64,000 nucleotides of DNA from Brachionus manjavacas. Its lineage: Eukaryota > Rotifera > Eurotatoria > Ploima > Brachionidae. Location of the stretch: positions 7,812,001-7,876,000 of the forward strand of contig JAHQIY010000003.1 of assembly GCA_019054805.1 (NCBI GenBank), in the 5' to 3' direction. Shown here in pieces: positions 53,012-64,000 of this stretch. Below the pieces are notes generated by a model that was not told the DNA's origin, did no database searches, and saw nothing but the letters and a program-made list of their open reading frames with translations. Positions within the stretch are counted from its first letter, which is position 1. Every line of letters begins with the position of its first letter. Made by a program: the position numbers and the translations under genes.

Positions 53012-54702
53012 CTATATAAACAAAAAAGGATTTTGAATAAAATGTCATTCTTAAAATTGTTCATAAAATGAGAAACTTTATAAATTAAAGGGGCAGCTAT
53101 AAATTCCAGTGAAACTCAAGATTCAAAACTTGGTTAAGAAACTTTTACACAAATAAATATTAAAATCCAATAAATCAAACTAAAAATCTCAATAAACTGA
53201 ACAAACTGGACAAAAATAATTAAAACGAGATTGTCAATTTAATAAAATCATTACAAAAAAGAAAAAAAAACACACGATCTAACTAATGTTTTTTTAAATA
53301 TTTTCTTTATTTGTGTTTAATGCATCAAATCGTCACTCTCGTCAATAAAATCTCCTTAAGTAGTCAAATTTTATATCAATCTAAAAAATATTTCAGGAGA
53401 AAAAAATTCTAAATAAATAAAAAAAAAAGTTTTTAATAAGTTTAGTCTTTTTTTATGAAGCTTACAACTATTTGCAACGCTTTTCGAAAATTTTTGAATT
53501 AAAGCGTTAAATTTTTCCAAACATTTGGTCTTTTCTTATGCATTGGAAATCTTGTCAAAATTTTAGCAATTGGTAACCGAATAATTGTAGAATAGTTAAG
53601 TGTTAAGAATCGGATTTTTTTATTAAGCATGATTTGGAAGGATTAAATTCGAAATAAAGTATTGTAACTTTTTTTACTCATTTTTTCAATCAACAAGAAC
53701 CTTTTTGGCTGAATTTGGAACCATAGCTTAACCTGTGCTAACTTTGACTTGAGAGTTTTAAACAACTTTGATAATTACTCCTGATGAATTCCATTGTATT
53801 TGCTTTAATTTAATTGTGGTTTTTTTGAAAAAATTTGTGCCAAAATTTATTTAAAATTGTGAGGATAAGTTTAAAAAAAATATATTTGAAAAAAGCAATT
53901 TTATTGAACTCAATTAAATTTAAACAAAAAAAGAGATATTAAACGGAAATTGATAATTCAATGTAAGCATTATAGTAAATTGACTTGGAACATTTGGATG
54001 AGCCGAGCATTTACATTTGAAGCAAAAATTTCGATTGCTACTCTAAAATCGGTCTGGAGGATGTGAACTGTGCCAAAATTTGGAAAAAATAAAAAGTTTC
54101 ATTAAGACAAAATCTAGGTTTTTTTCTTCAGCCAAAAACAAGAAGAAAAATTCTAAACACCAAATTGCAAGTCCAATCAAAGTGTGCAAGTGACCCGAAC
54201 CACTCACGGCCAATTTGGTCATTTCTTATTCGAACCAAAAAAAGAAGAAAAAGTATCAACGCCTTAAAAATTCCGCAAATAAAAAAGCCTAGTCTGTCCT
54301 TCGGTATCATAAATGAATAAATCTACTAAATCTTAAATATCTATTTTCAAAGGGACGACTAGCCTTTTTTCCAAGTCTAATTTGCTCCATTTTCATCAAC
54401 AAACTCAAACAAAAAATAAAAACAATACCAAAAAAAAACAAAAAAAAAAAAAACAAACTGCCGCGCACACTCACTCACACATAATTCGGGTCTCTTGGCC
54501 TCATTTGGTCATTTAAAATCATTTTCTCTATTAATTGTTCCAAGTCTTTTCTGCAAGTTCTCAATCATGATGATGATGGCAAAAAAAAAATTTTTCTCAA
54601 GTCAGAAAAAATATTTAATTAATTAAATTAAAAAAATCGAGAAAAAAAAGAAGAAATTCAGGTGTAAAAAAAAGTGAAAAAAAAGGAGATTAGCTGCTTG
54701 AT
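53012..54702 (-). other. Probable 3' flank/UTR of the intermediate filament gene
   Basis: Downstream of the filament gene stop on the minus strand. CACAAATAAAG at about 53310-53320 (minus sense) is a candidate poly(A) signal, which would give a long UTR of about 1.4 kb; nearer AT-rich signals are also possible. A short minus frame at 54128-54310 is not convincing. Confidence 0.35.
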
Positions 54703-56241
54703 TTAGTAGTTGAATTTAAGCTTTGAAATGGTGCCGCCAGTGGTTGTTCTGGACGAGTTCAAGCTAGCGTTGGAGCTGCCGGCCACGTATCTGCCGCCGC
54801 CGGCGCTCGACTGAATGGACAGCGAGTAGGAAGTGCCGCCGTAGCCGCCGGACGGCGCGTTGTACATCGTCTGCCTGGCTCGCTCCTCGATGCCCTCGAC
54901 CACCTGCTTGAGGCCCTCTTTGTCGCCCTCTCCTTCCAGCAATCGCCTATACGTCTGAATCTCTTCTTCCAAAGTGGTCTTCATCTTGGTCAGCTCTTCG
55001 TAGTCTTGCATCAGCTCTTGTTGACGACGACGCAGCTCCTTGATCTCGAGCTCCTTTTCGTCGATCAGCGCCTGGCCGTCTTTCTGCTCGGCCAACAGCA
55101 GCTCTTCGATTTCCTTGATTCGGGCGTCGAGCTCGGCGTTGCGCGCCTTCATGTTGGCGATCTCGCGCCGCTGGTCGGACACGGCCGTGCGCAACTTTCT
55201 GGTCTCTTCGCGCGCAATCACAGTGTCGGCCGAGTCCGGTCGGCCTCGCGTCTGCACCTCCTGGATCTTCATGCGGTACCACTGCTCCATTTCGTTGCGC
55301 TGGTTGTTGTTGATTTGCTCGTACTCGTTGCGGATTTCGCGGATGGCGTTGGCCAGCTCGGACTTGAAGAACTGCGACGAGTCTAGGCCCACGTCCAAGA
55401 ACGACTTTTGCCTCAGGTCTTCGAGCTCCTGGGCGTGCATTTGGCGCAAAAAGCTGAGCTCTTCCTCGAGGCCGTTCTTCTCGTTCTCGAGCTGAACGCG
55501 CTGCAGCGTTTCCGAGTCGAGTTCGGCAGTGATGCGCTGGATCTCGCCGAGCAGGCGCTGGGTCTCGATCTTGTAGCGCTTGGCCTCGTCTTCGAGGTCG
55601 CCGAGCCGCCTCTTCAGCAGGTTGATCTCGGCCTCGTTGTCCGCTATTTGCTTGTTGAGCTCGTCGATGCGCGCCTTGTCCGCATTGCGGTTGTTCAGCA
55701 CTTCGTTGTATCGGCGCTTGAACCGCTCGGCGTCCTCCTCGCACGCCTTGGCCTTCAGCTCGGCGTTCGCCTTGTCCTTGCTGGTCTCGTCGATCAGGTG
55801 CTTGGCCTCGCGCAGCTCGATTTCGTACATCTCGCGTATTTTGCCCGACTCGCCGCCGGCACGGTTCTTCAGCGCCTCGAGCTCCATTTGCAGCTTTTTG
55901 TTGTGCACCTCGAGGAAACGCACACGCTCCACATAGCTGGCGAACTTGTCGTTCAGCTGGCTGAGCTCGCGCTTTTCCTTCTCGCGGTTTTCGGCTATGG
56001 CGACCACGGCCGCGTTCTTCGGCTTGAGCGGAACGCCGCCGTACAAAAAGTTGCCGCCGCCCGCCGAATTCGACGAGTACACCGTCTGCACTATGGTGCG
56101 TCCTGGGCCCGCGTTTCGCCGGCTGATCGTGGTGCTGCGCGGCGTTATGTGCGACTTGTAGCTGTACACAGCTGATAGTGAGTCGTCGAACTCCTGCGAT
56201 TTGGTCTCGCGGATAATCTTGCTCGAAGATTGAGTGCTCAT
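54703..56241 (-). CDS. Cytoplasmic intermediate filament protein (protostome type)
   Basis: An intronless 512-residue gene. The head (1-86) is Ser/Thr/Gly rich. The rod runs about residues 87-438, starting at the helix initiation motif LNDKFASYVERVRFLE and ending at EIQTYRRLLEGE. Its length, about 352 residues, equals lamins and protostome cytoplasmic filaments, and exceeds the 310 of vertebrate cytoplasmic types because of the extra 42 residues in coil 1B. The tail is short, Gly/Ser/Tyr rich and ends SKLKFNY. There is no lamin Ig-like tail domain, no CaaX box and no nuclear localisation signal, so it is not a lamin. Third positions are strongly G/C (CTG, GAG, AAG, CGC), in sharp contrast to all neighbours, as expected for a very highly expressed structural gene. 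It will polymerise through the rod in cytoplasmic filaments. Confidence 0.95.
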   Translation of the reverse strand: MSTQSSSKIIRETKSQEFDDSLSAVYSYKSHITPRSTTISRRNAGPGRTIVQTVYSSNSAGGGNFLYGGVPLKPKNAAVVAIAENREKEKRELSQLNDKFASYVERVRFLEVHNKKLQMELEALKNRAGGESGKIREMYEIELREAKHLIDETSKDKANAELKAKACEEDAERFKRRYNEVLNNRNADKARIDELNKQIADNEAEINLLKRRLGDLEDEAKRYKIETQRLLGEIQRITAELDSETLQRVQLENEKNGLEEELSFLRQMHAQELEDLRQKSFLDVGLDSSQFFKSELANAIREIRNEYEQINNNQRNEMEQWYRMKIQEVQTRGRPDSADTVIAREETRKLRTAVSDQRREIANMKARNAELDARIKEIEELLLAEQKDGQALIDEKELEIKELRRRQQELMQDYEELTKMKTTLEEEIQTYRRLLEGEGDKEGLKQVVEGIEERARQTMYNAPSGGYGGTSYSLSIQSSAGGGRYVAGSSNASLNSSRTTTGGTISKLKFNY

Positions 56242-56340
56242 TTTGGTTCGGTTCTTTTTTTTTGTTTAATTCGGATTGGGAAAAAAGAAGAAGATTTTGT
56301 TGCTTTTTTTCTTTTCTCTAAATAAATAAATAGCAGATAT

Positions 56341-56351
56341 TATTTATATGA
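56341..56351 (-). promoter_or_regulatory. Candidate TATA box of the filament gene
   Basis: On the minus strand CATATAAATAATA lies about 100 nt upstream of the ATG, with a plausible short 5' UTR after it. In AT-rich DNA such matches are frequent, so support is modest. Confidence 0.35.
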
Positions 56352-56679
56352 GATTGATTTGAAATAGATGAGTTTTGTTTGTAGCAAAGAGAGCTACGTG
56401 GGCTTGTTGGTGTTTTGAAAAACAAAAAAAAAGAGCTAATTTATTCGCGATAGATGATGGTGAATAGCATCGCTCTTCTATCTTAGATTGTTGGACTAAA
56501 TTATTATAATAGACTATCGGTGGCGCACACTCTTCGTGCTCCACTTTGCTACAAAGTTTAATTTATTCACAACATATTTGAGTGTGAGCGCGCAGAGCCC
56601 ACATAAGACTCTATTTTTGCTTCTTTTTTTTTTTGTTGATTTTGAAAGTTTGTAAAAATTCTGATCGAGCAAAAATAGA

Positions 56680-57140
56680 AAAATTTAGCCAAATAATTTG
56701 CATTAAACACACATGCGATCAAATATAGTAAATGCATATTAAAAGGGCAGACAAAAATGTAGCGAGTTTAAAATAGAGGAAAAAATAGGACATTGGGAAT
56801 TTTCGAACAAAGACAGAAACTGATAGATGCATAGTTAATTTTGTGAAAATTTTGAAAAAGCCTATAGACACTTTTTTGTCTTATTTCTTACACTTGATTC
56901 TGAAATAGAAATAAACAGTTAGAGAAATCAATAAAAGAAAAAATTTAGACAAGTAATTAGCATTAAACACACATGCGATAAAATAAAGTTAATGCATATT
57001 AAAAGGGCAGACAAAAACGTAACCTATAGACACTTTTTTGTCTTATTTCTTACACTTGATTCAGAAATAGAAATAAACAGAAATGTCTAAAAAGACTTTT
57101 TCAAAATTTTCACAAAATTAAGTGTGCATCTATCTGTTAG
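56680..57140. repeat. Nested direct and inverted repeats upstream of the filament gene
   Basis: Unit A (56680-56766 and 56940-57022) repeats GCATTAAACACACATGCGAT and AATGCATATTAAAAGGGCAG. Unit B (56861-56918 and 57022-57080) repeats CCTATAGACACTTTTTTGTC through AAATAGAAATAAACAG. Unit C (about 56812-56860 and 57087-57140) is the same sequence in opposite orientation (AATTTTGTGAAAATTTTGAA against its complement). Sitting 450-900 bp before the start, it may act as a duplicated enhancer or may be a rearranged mobile element. Confidence 0.75.
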
Positions 57141-57369
57141 TTAGGTACAGTGTGTTCTCTTTTTTATGACCTCTTATTTGTGAAATTTCGTTTTTGTGAC
57201 TCAAAGTAGAATTACGCCGAAAAACACATAATCCTTTTCATGTCAAATTTTATCTTTTACATGTAAAATTACTTCGATTTTATGAGATTAAGATTTTTTT
57301 TATATTCATTTTTTTTCCCTCAGACTAAAGACAAAAATTTTAACTTTTCTTTTATTTACATTTGTTGTA

Positions 57370-57425
57370 TTTTTTCTGGAGGAGCAATGTCTCGACCGGA
57401 ATTCTTTAAAAAAAAAAAAAAAAAA
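57370..57425 (+). repeat. Retroelement 3'-tail-like repeat
   Basis: TTTTTTCTGGAGGAGCAATG then TCTCGACCGGAATTC ends in a poly-A run. It is a close relative of 57788-57849. Confidence 0.55.
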
Positions 57426-57787
57426 ATTGAAACCTAATATATGCCCTTTCCTCTAAGCTTAACTCTTAGCTTAGTTTCTTAATTAACCCACTTGCTTCAT
57501 TGATAGAACAAAAAAATGAAATAAATAATAGATCAATTATTTAAACACCCTATTTAAATATAAATCTTTTTAACTTTCGTTAAATTTTATTTAAGCTTTA
57601 TCAATTTTAATAAGACACTTTTATGGTCAGTACACTTATTTGATTCCAGAGAAACCTTACCCATTTTTCATTCTCTATAAACCAAATTTTACTGCATTAG
57701 CTTTTCTATATATATATTTATCTATTTTGAGCTAACAATCTTTCAGAAAAAAAAAATTTAATAAAATAAAAAAAAAGGATAACTAAG

Positions 57788-57849
57788 TTTTTTTTTCTGG
57801 AGGAGCTTTGGCTCGACCAGAATTTACTTAATAAAATAAATAAATAAAA
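57788..57849 (+). repeat. Retroelement 3'-tail-like repeat
   Basis: TTTTTTTCTGGAGGAGCTTTG then GCTCGACCAGAATTT runs into AATAAAATAAATAAATAAAA. With 57370-57425 it brackets about 360 bp that holds no recognised gene. Confidence 0.55.
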
Positions 57850-60800
57850 TTAGTCTAAGAACTAAAAAGAAAATTAAATACGACATAATAAAACAGCTTT
57901 AGTTAAGAAATGCCTAAATGAATCATTTAACAAAATTCGATTAAATATAATTTCAAAAGACAAAAAGACTTTAAAATTTACCTCACTCTCAAATTTTATA
58001 TTAATCAAATTGAAATCTTTTTGCCACAAAAATTTCTTCTTTTTCGATAAAAAAATTACAATTAAATTAAGAAAAAATTCTTCAATTAATCACAATTTTT
58101 ATATTGAAAAATTTTACCATAGAATTTAAAACCAGACCTTTGATCAACTCCCGAGTAAGATGAAATAGAGCAAGAACATTTAAGAAATTTCTTACTGTGT
58201 CCAACAGAAAGATTTATTTTATTTTTTGGAATTTTATATTTTGTCTTTATCATTTTACAAAATGACACATTTTTCAAATTGAAAGTGACATTGATTTAGA
58301 AAAATCTCAATTAGTGGTAGAACTTTAGTAGGGGTTTATATTGCTCTCACAGATTCAATTAAAGATTATAGTTTTTTTAATTATAAACCTTGTCTCAGAA
58401 AAAAATATCCATAGGTTACAAGTACTTTCTTTAGAATATCTCAATCAAGTCTATTTACCATCTTTCCTTTGACCCTCCGTCGGATATTTTCTTGAAGAAA
58501 TCAAATTAGATACAATAAAGTCGAGGCTAGAAAAACTGTTTATTAGATACTTAAAAAACGTATTATTTTTGTTTATAAAATCTTTATTTATTTCTATATG
58601 TAATCGGGTTACAAAAATTTAGACACTGGACTCCTTACTTATTTTCTTGTAATTTAAGCAATTTAAGAAAAAAGAAGAAAAATTAAAGAGACAACTTGGT
58701 TTGGGATGTTGCACCAAAAAAAATATTGATCGATTTTGAAGACTGAAATTAAAGAAAGGGAAGCTATTGTTGTTATGGCAACGCGCTAACGAATTAGTCA
58801 AATCTCGGCACAAAGCTTTCAAAAAAAATAGTAATGAACAGAGAAAGTTAAGAACAGGTTAAAGTTACTAATTTGAGATTTAATTTATTTTAATAGCTTG
58901 AGAAAATAGAAATGTTTAGAAATTGAAAAAAAAAGATTTGATTGATATTTGCCTTTTTTTCTTTGATAAAGTTTTAGTGCTTAACTTAGTCTGCAAAACT
59001 CTGCATGCTTTTTGTAAATGCAAGCATAACGCATGGTTGGCATGAAAATATGCATCTGAATTAACTTTATATTTTGATCATGATCATTAAAATTCGATCA
59101 TAAAATTCAACTAGCTAAAAATAAAAGACATAAAAAATATAAATTTAGAAATGGAAGAAAATATTTCGACAACTAAAATTTAAAGAGATATTCATCTAAA
59201 TAAATAAATACAACTCGATGGAATCATTGTCGTTGTTCTTTTTCTTAATTATTTGTGAAGGCTAGAAGCGACTATCTATTTGGCTAAACAAACATTATCT
59301 TATCTTTTTTTACTTGAGTTAACAACACCCTCGCTAGACTTTAGAAATTGCCTAAGCTTTGTCAAAAAAAAAATTCTATTTTAAACTTGAGATTTTTTGT
59401 TGGAAAAAATTTAACATTTTATAGTAAAATTAGAATTTGAGCTTGCCGAAAAATGTCGACCATGCATGATTTATTTTGTTATTGGATTATGGTCAGGAAT
59501 TAGAGAAATCACCTAGGAAAAAATTCATAAACTGGCGTCCTAGTTTTGCGAAAGTTCAATATTTATAATTTCTCAAATATTCATTCAAGCTCGAACAAAC
59601 ATTTTCCTATTTAAACCAATTTTGCACACTCATAGGACACTGAGCACATCGATTAGACGTGACTTCAAAACTATCATCACTCTCCACCCCTGGTGGTTTT
59701 GGTCCAACTTTCGAATAAAGCCCATTTCGAAAGTATTATCATGGCCATTATTTAAATTAAACAAATGCAAATATTAGAGTAACCTAATTTTTCCCACTCT
59801 AATCCGGCCCTAATTTAACTAGAGCCTAAATCAAATCTTCTTTTTTCCAACTCCTTCAATCAGCAGTTGCTGCTCGATTTTACAAGATAAACTAGTGAAG
59901 CCCGCTCTCATCGCCTATTATCTAATACTCTCTAAGAGTTCATCAGGCGTAAATTTTGCCAATTGAGCAAAAAATTTCTGCTCACTTGGTCAATGGTGCA
60001 TAGCCCTTATTTCAACAAAATGAAAAACTTCAATATTTTCACTCTTTTTCTTCTTGTTTTTGAAAGCTGAAATTCAAAAAAAAAAAAAAGACGCTGAATA
60101 GCAAAAGATTTTATCTACTCTCAATTAAAATGTTGAACTTCTCAAAATTCATGAAAAACAATCATGATCAAATATGAATTTATTTATTTTTTAAATAGAA
60201 TAAAAAAAAAGCCCGCGAGGCCTCTGGTTAGCAATGACTTGACCTAAATTGTTGGCTTTTGAGAATAGCACTGCCAAAGGCCCAAGCTTTCCGACAACAG
60301 TGTTGAAAACTAAAATATAAGAAAGAAATGACTAGTTTGGAGCCTACTCGAGTTTAGTTTTTATATTATATAATTTAATGAATCCGAAAATTTGAATTTT
60401 TTTCTCTACGAGACTCTAAAAATTAGTTGAAAATCGATAAAAAAGAGCTATAAGCGATAAGAACAACCAAATGAGGGATTTCGCTCCAAATTGTAAATTA
60501 AAGTCATTATTTGCGTAGTCAAGACTTTATGAACGAAGAGTAGAATGGTTGCCAAGCACGCCATTCAAATCACCTAAATAAAACTCACTAAACATAAAAA
60601 TGAAATACTAGATATGCTTAAATACCTAAAATTGATATGTTTAATGGATAAAATTAATCAAAAACATAACAAAATAGCTAGAAGATAGCCATAGGCTTGT
60701 TTTGATTGAATTTTTGTCATTAACATCAAAAATTAGACAAAGGTACAGGCCTGTGGAGGGATGCGATTAGGACAATTTTTTTCTCATTTTTGAAAATTTT

Positions 60801-63800
60801 GTATTTGATTTTTTCTAGATTGTGATTTGAGTTTTAAAGCTTACTGAATTGGAATTTACGAAAAACTTGACTCAAATAGGCTCTCTGCGTGCGGTCAATT
60901 GTCATCTTAAACTAGAAATCGTTAATTCGCCTAGCAATGCTTGTCTAATTGAAATTTTATACCAGATTTAAAGTTTTGTTTTTGTTATCATAGGAATTCA
61001 ACTCACAAATAAAGTCTCAAATAATTAACCTAAAATTTTTTTTCTTGCTTGAAAATTAAACCCATATTGTTTGTTTATCTGGTAACATTTAAAATGCAAG
61101 TCTAAATTTTAAAGCCCCATAACTCCAATTCTTTTAGTTGTTTTTAAATAGGACCCAACAACAAAAATAAATATCAAGAAAATTTATAAACAAAAATTAC
61201 GGCTCTCCAGTCTTACAAGAATGATTTGGCAGTAATTTCGAATTGTCCTCCCATACACATTAAATCCATTGAGAACGCTCCAAGTGACAAGTCTAACTAC
61301 ATTCCAATTTAAAATTTAAATTAAAATTTAATTAGACACCTTATCCTTTTAATTAAAAAGCAATAATTGTCCTCTATCTTAAGCGATGTTTTTGCTCACA
61401 TCTTAATTTATAAAAATTAAAAATCTATGCAAAATTCATCGGTCACATTTTCTCTTTTCGCCATAGTTTACATTTTTGCCTCAAAAATTCAAGTGACATA
61501 TTTTGTTTAAAGAAAATAAATGAACTAAGAAAAATATTTTTTGTTAATTGAAGCCATTTAGAAAAAAAGAAAAATATCACCAAAATAAGAAAAATTCATA
61601 AACAAAAATGGTTTTGCTAACTCCATTTTTATACATCTAAATCCATCGATTTTTTCTTGTGCAAATAAATCCAAGTATTTAAATAGGGATTAACCCGTAA
61701 CGATAACACTAAGGTGACAATACAATGGGAGGAGGCTAGCTTTAATTGTGGCAAATAGCGCTGACATTATTAACTAGGACTAGAATGAATACGTAGCAAA
61801 GTTTCTAAAATGAGATGTAGGACTAAAATTTATCTTCAAAATAATAAATTTGGAATACTTTGAAAAAAAAGTCAACTATTTATACGATTCGAATTAATAA
61901 TTCTGAAATGAGCGGGGTTCGTTTTGTTTTATTACCTTTTAAAATTAGTAATTACTTAGAAATGTTTGAAACAAAAGCTTAACAATATACTACCTTGGTC
62001 TTAGAAAATAAAAATGCTATCTTTGCCTCTAAATTCCTAAAATTTCAAAATTTTACAACTTTTTTTATTTTAAGATTAGAAATTTCTACACCTTTGAGTG
62101 GCTTTAAACACTCAAAGGTATTCGTTTAATATTTTCTAGCAAAATTTTCAACGCCAAAAAACAACTTGAAGATTTATTGTTAGAAGAAAATATTTTTCTG
62201 AATTATTTTTATAAACCTTCACATTTCAAAGATAAAAATAACTTGTTAACAATTTTGCCAAGCACTTTAGCTTTATCCTAGCAGCAATCTAAACTTTTTT
62301 GTTTTCTATTTTTCAAATTGAAAAAAATGCAAAAAAAAAAAGATTTTATTTGATTTTATATTTAATTAAGGACTTAAGTAAATATACCTTAAATTTTTTT
62401 TATATGAATTCTAAGACTTAGATGAATTTAATTCAATCATCATACACCAAGTTGGTTTAAATCTAAAATGATTAAATATGAAATGCTGATTTTTTTTCAT
62501 TAGCCACGCTTGGATCTCTGACTAGATTGATTCACCATTTTCAATTAAAATATCTTGCTAAAACAAATCCATTTAACTTCAATTAATGCAATTTTCTTCA
62601 TTAAGTATATAGAATTTTTTTAGTGAATCGTGGCTAATTGAAGTCATGCGGGTTTTGGAATATCTAAAAAATTCGAGCCCAATTTATACTATCAAATATT
62701 ATTCTTACAAATCTTAAAAATATAGTTAGGTTGAATAACCTTAATTAAAGTAAATATTTATGATTAAACGTAAAGCTCGGTGTAGGCAAAATCTTTCAGG
62801 GATTGGGATAACACAACTTAATCAAAATTTTCTTATTAAATATTTGAATTTTTAATCTTTTTATTTCTCTAGAATATACAATAGAAGATTATTTAAATTA
62901 TTCACCGATATGTAGGCCTCTTATTTATCTCTGCCTAAATATGCCATTCGAGATAAAAATTTAATTGAAAAAGCAACAAATTTATTCTTTCAATTTTCAG
63001 CTAAACTGTTTTTAATTTCAAAAACTAGAATCTAAAATTTCTTTATTTTGCCTAAAATCTTTTTCAGGTATGGCGAAAGTTACACATTTAAAAAAAAACA
63101 TGCTTGTTCTCGTAATTACTAGAAATCGTTTAATTTTATTTTCATATTTTGTTTATTTTCTATTAAAGAAAAGAAGCAACTTGAAAATAACTAGTGCCTA
63201 GATTTATATTAAGTTAAACTAATTTTAATGCGTTTCCTATCCTGAAAAAAATTGTTATTAATCATTTAAAAAAATGAAAATTTCACTAGCGATGAACATA
63301 TTTTTCTCAACCAAAATGAAGCTTTTTTAACAAGAAAACAAATTCACTCTATGAAAAAATTTTGTATTTTTTAATTTATTATTTATAAAAAAGTAAATTG
63401 AATGTTAAAAATAATCAAAATAAACTTGGCTCCATTAAATTATTGCTGCTCGAAAAAATTCTGTTTTTCTTAGATCATTTATTCAATAGTAACTAGTTTA
63501 AACAAGCAAAACTTGAAAAAATTAAATTTACTAAGTAAAAATACTACTTAGAATCTCTCGCATGATAATTCTTTAAAATTACCTTCCAAAACTAACTTGA
63601 TTTTATTAATTTTTTAAAAAACTTTATTACTTTATGACAATTTGTCAAATTCGAATTAATAAAGAAAAATAAAATTTATTATAATAAAAAGAAATAAAGC
63701 ACTCTGTTATTTTGAATACTATGAGGCTTAATTTAAAAGATAATAAAATTTTAAAGATGTGTTTTTTTCTGTAATTTTATACATGGAAAACATTGAAATT

Positions 63801-64000
63801 TTGATTTAGAATACATATTTATTTTAAGGAATTTTTTAATTTATAAATGTGTGTTGGTTTTTATTGACATTTTGTATAATATAGACAAATATTGCCTTTT
63901 AAGTTTTAGGAATTAATGAAAAGTATCAAAATCCCCCTTACTATGCTTAGCTTGCATGATTTAATTAAACCCTAAAATGTCATTTATAAAAATAAAATTG
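57850..64000. other. 6-kb stretch with no recognised gene
   Basis: Upstream of the filament gene on its strand. Short frames such as 58086-58277 and 58619-58822 (-) are at noise level. Base composition is slightly less AT-rich near 59.6-60.3 and 60.7-61.3 kb but no exon with splice sites emerges. A perfect hairpin lies at 62090-62119. A 10-nt inverted pair ATTAGCCACG/CGTGGCTAAT lies near 62500 and 62625. The stretch may contain distal regulatory DNA or long introns of a gene outside the window. Confidence 0.5.
62090..62119. repeat. Perfect 11-bp hairpin using a MITE-end sequence
   Basis: ACCTTTGAGTG, an 8-nt loop GCTTTAAA, then CACTCAAAGGT. The arm CACTCAAAGG is identical to the terminal sequence of the 600-bp MITE at 27573, here in back-to-back orientation. 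Confidence 0.7.

Noticed and set aside
55408-56175. 255-codon open frame on the plus strand opposite the filament gene
   Set aside because: Antisense shadow caused by the G/C-biased third positions; its residues (long runs of L, V, A, R) show no domain.
54703-56241. Filament gene as a nuclear lamin
   Set aside because: The long rod fits, but there is no nuclear localisation signal, Ig-like tail domain or CaaX box.

Overview
The window is about 64 kb of AT-rich nuclear DNA from a small invertebrate animal. Gene bodies are assembled from exons joined by very short introns, mostly 45-60 nt with GT...AG ends. The intermediate filament protein has the long, lamin-length rod typical of protostomes. 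The high AT content, tiny introns, many non-LTR retrotransposon fragments and a GC-rich, highly biased structural gene would fit a rotifer (for example a Brachionus-like monogonont). That is an inference from style, not from a species-specific marker.

Left part (1-13 kb): the 3' four exons of a RhoGAP gene resembling ARHGAP11A on the + strand, then a transposon graveyard at 9.1-12.6 kb. The graveyard holds two LINE fragments in opposite orientation, a Mutator-like transposase fragment and a 99-bp direct repeat. Next, a divergent pair shares a 455-bp promoter: a copper-chaperone-for-SOD (CCS) homologue on the - strand and SMC5 on the + strand. The CCS homologue has lost the domain I copper motif and the SOD-fold ligands but keeps the C-terminal CxC. 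It is the most interesting gene here.

Middle (20.9-30 kb): LIPT1 and DERA lie head-to-tail with only 52 nt between them and a 3' splice-site-like sequence just before the DERA start, which suggests an operon resolved by trans-splicing. CCDC93 (CCC/Commander complex) converges on DERA with a 65-nt gap holding near-abutting poly(A) signals. A 600-bp MITE with TTAT target duplication follows, then GPANK1 on the - strand.

Right part: a complete 10-exon DENND4/Crag-type Rab GEF (30.1-45.7 kb) whose long introns carry LINE and foldback elements; a signal-peptide first exon of a possible reeler-domain protein; a class I PITP with a roughly 80-residue low-complexity insertion; an orphan internal exon; and a GC-rich, intronless cytoplasmic intermediate filament gene (-) with a nested repeat array upstream. 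From about 57.9 to 64 kb I find no gene.

Functionally the genes are ordinary housekeeping and cytoskeletal loci (Rho signalling, SMC5/6 genome maintenance, lipoylation, nucleoside catabolism, endosomal recycling, Rab activation, lipid transfer, filaments). No retrovirus-like, LTR or Polinton-like element was recognised. All exon models were built by eye from splice signals, reading phase and remembered family sequences; no database search was possible.
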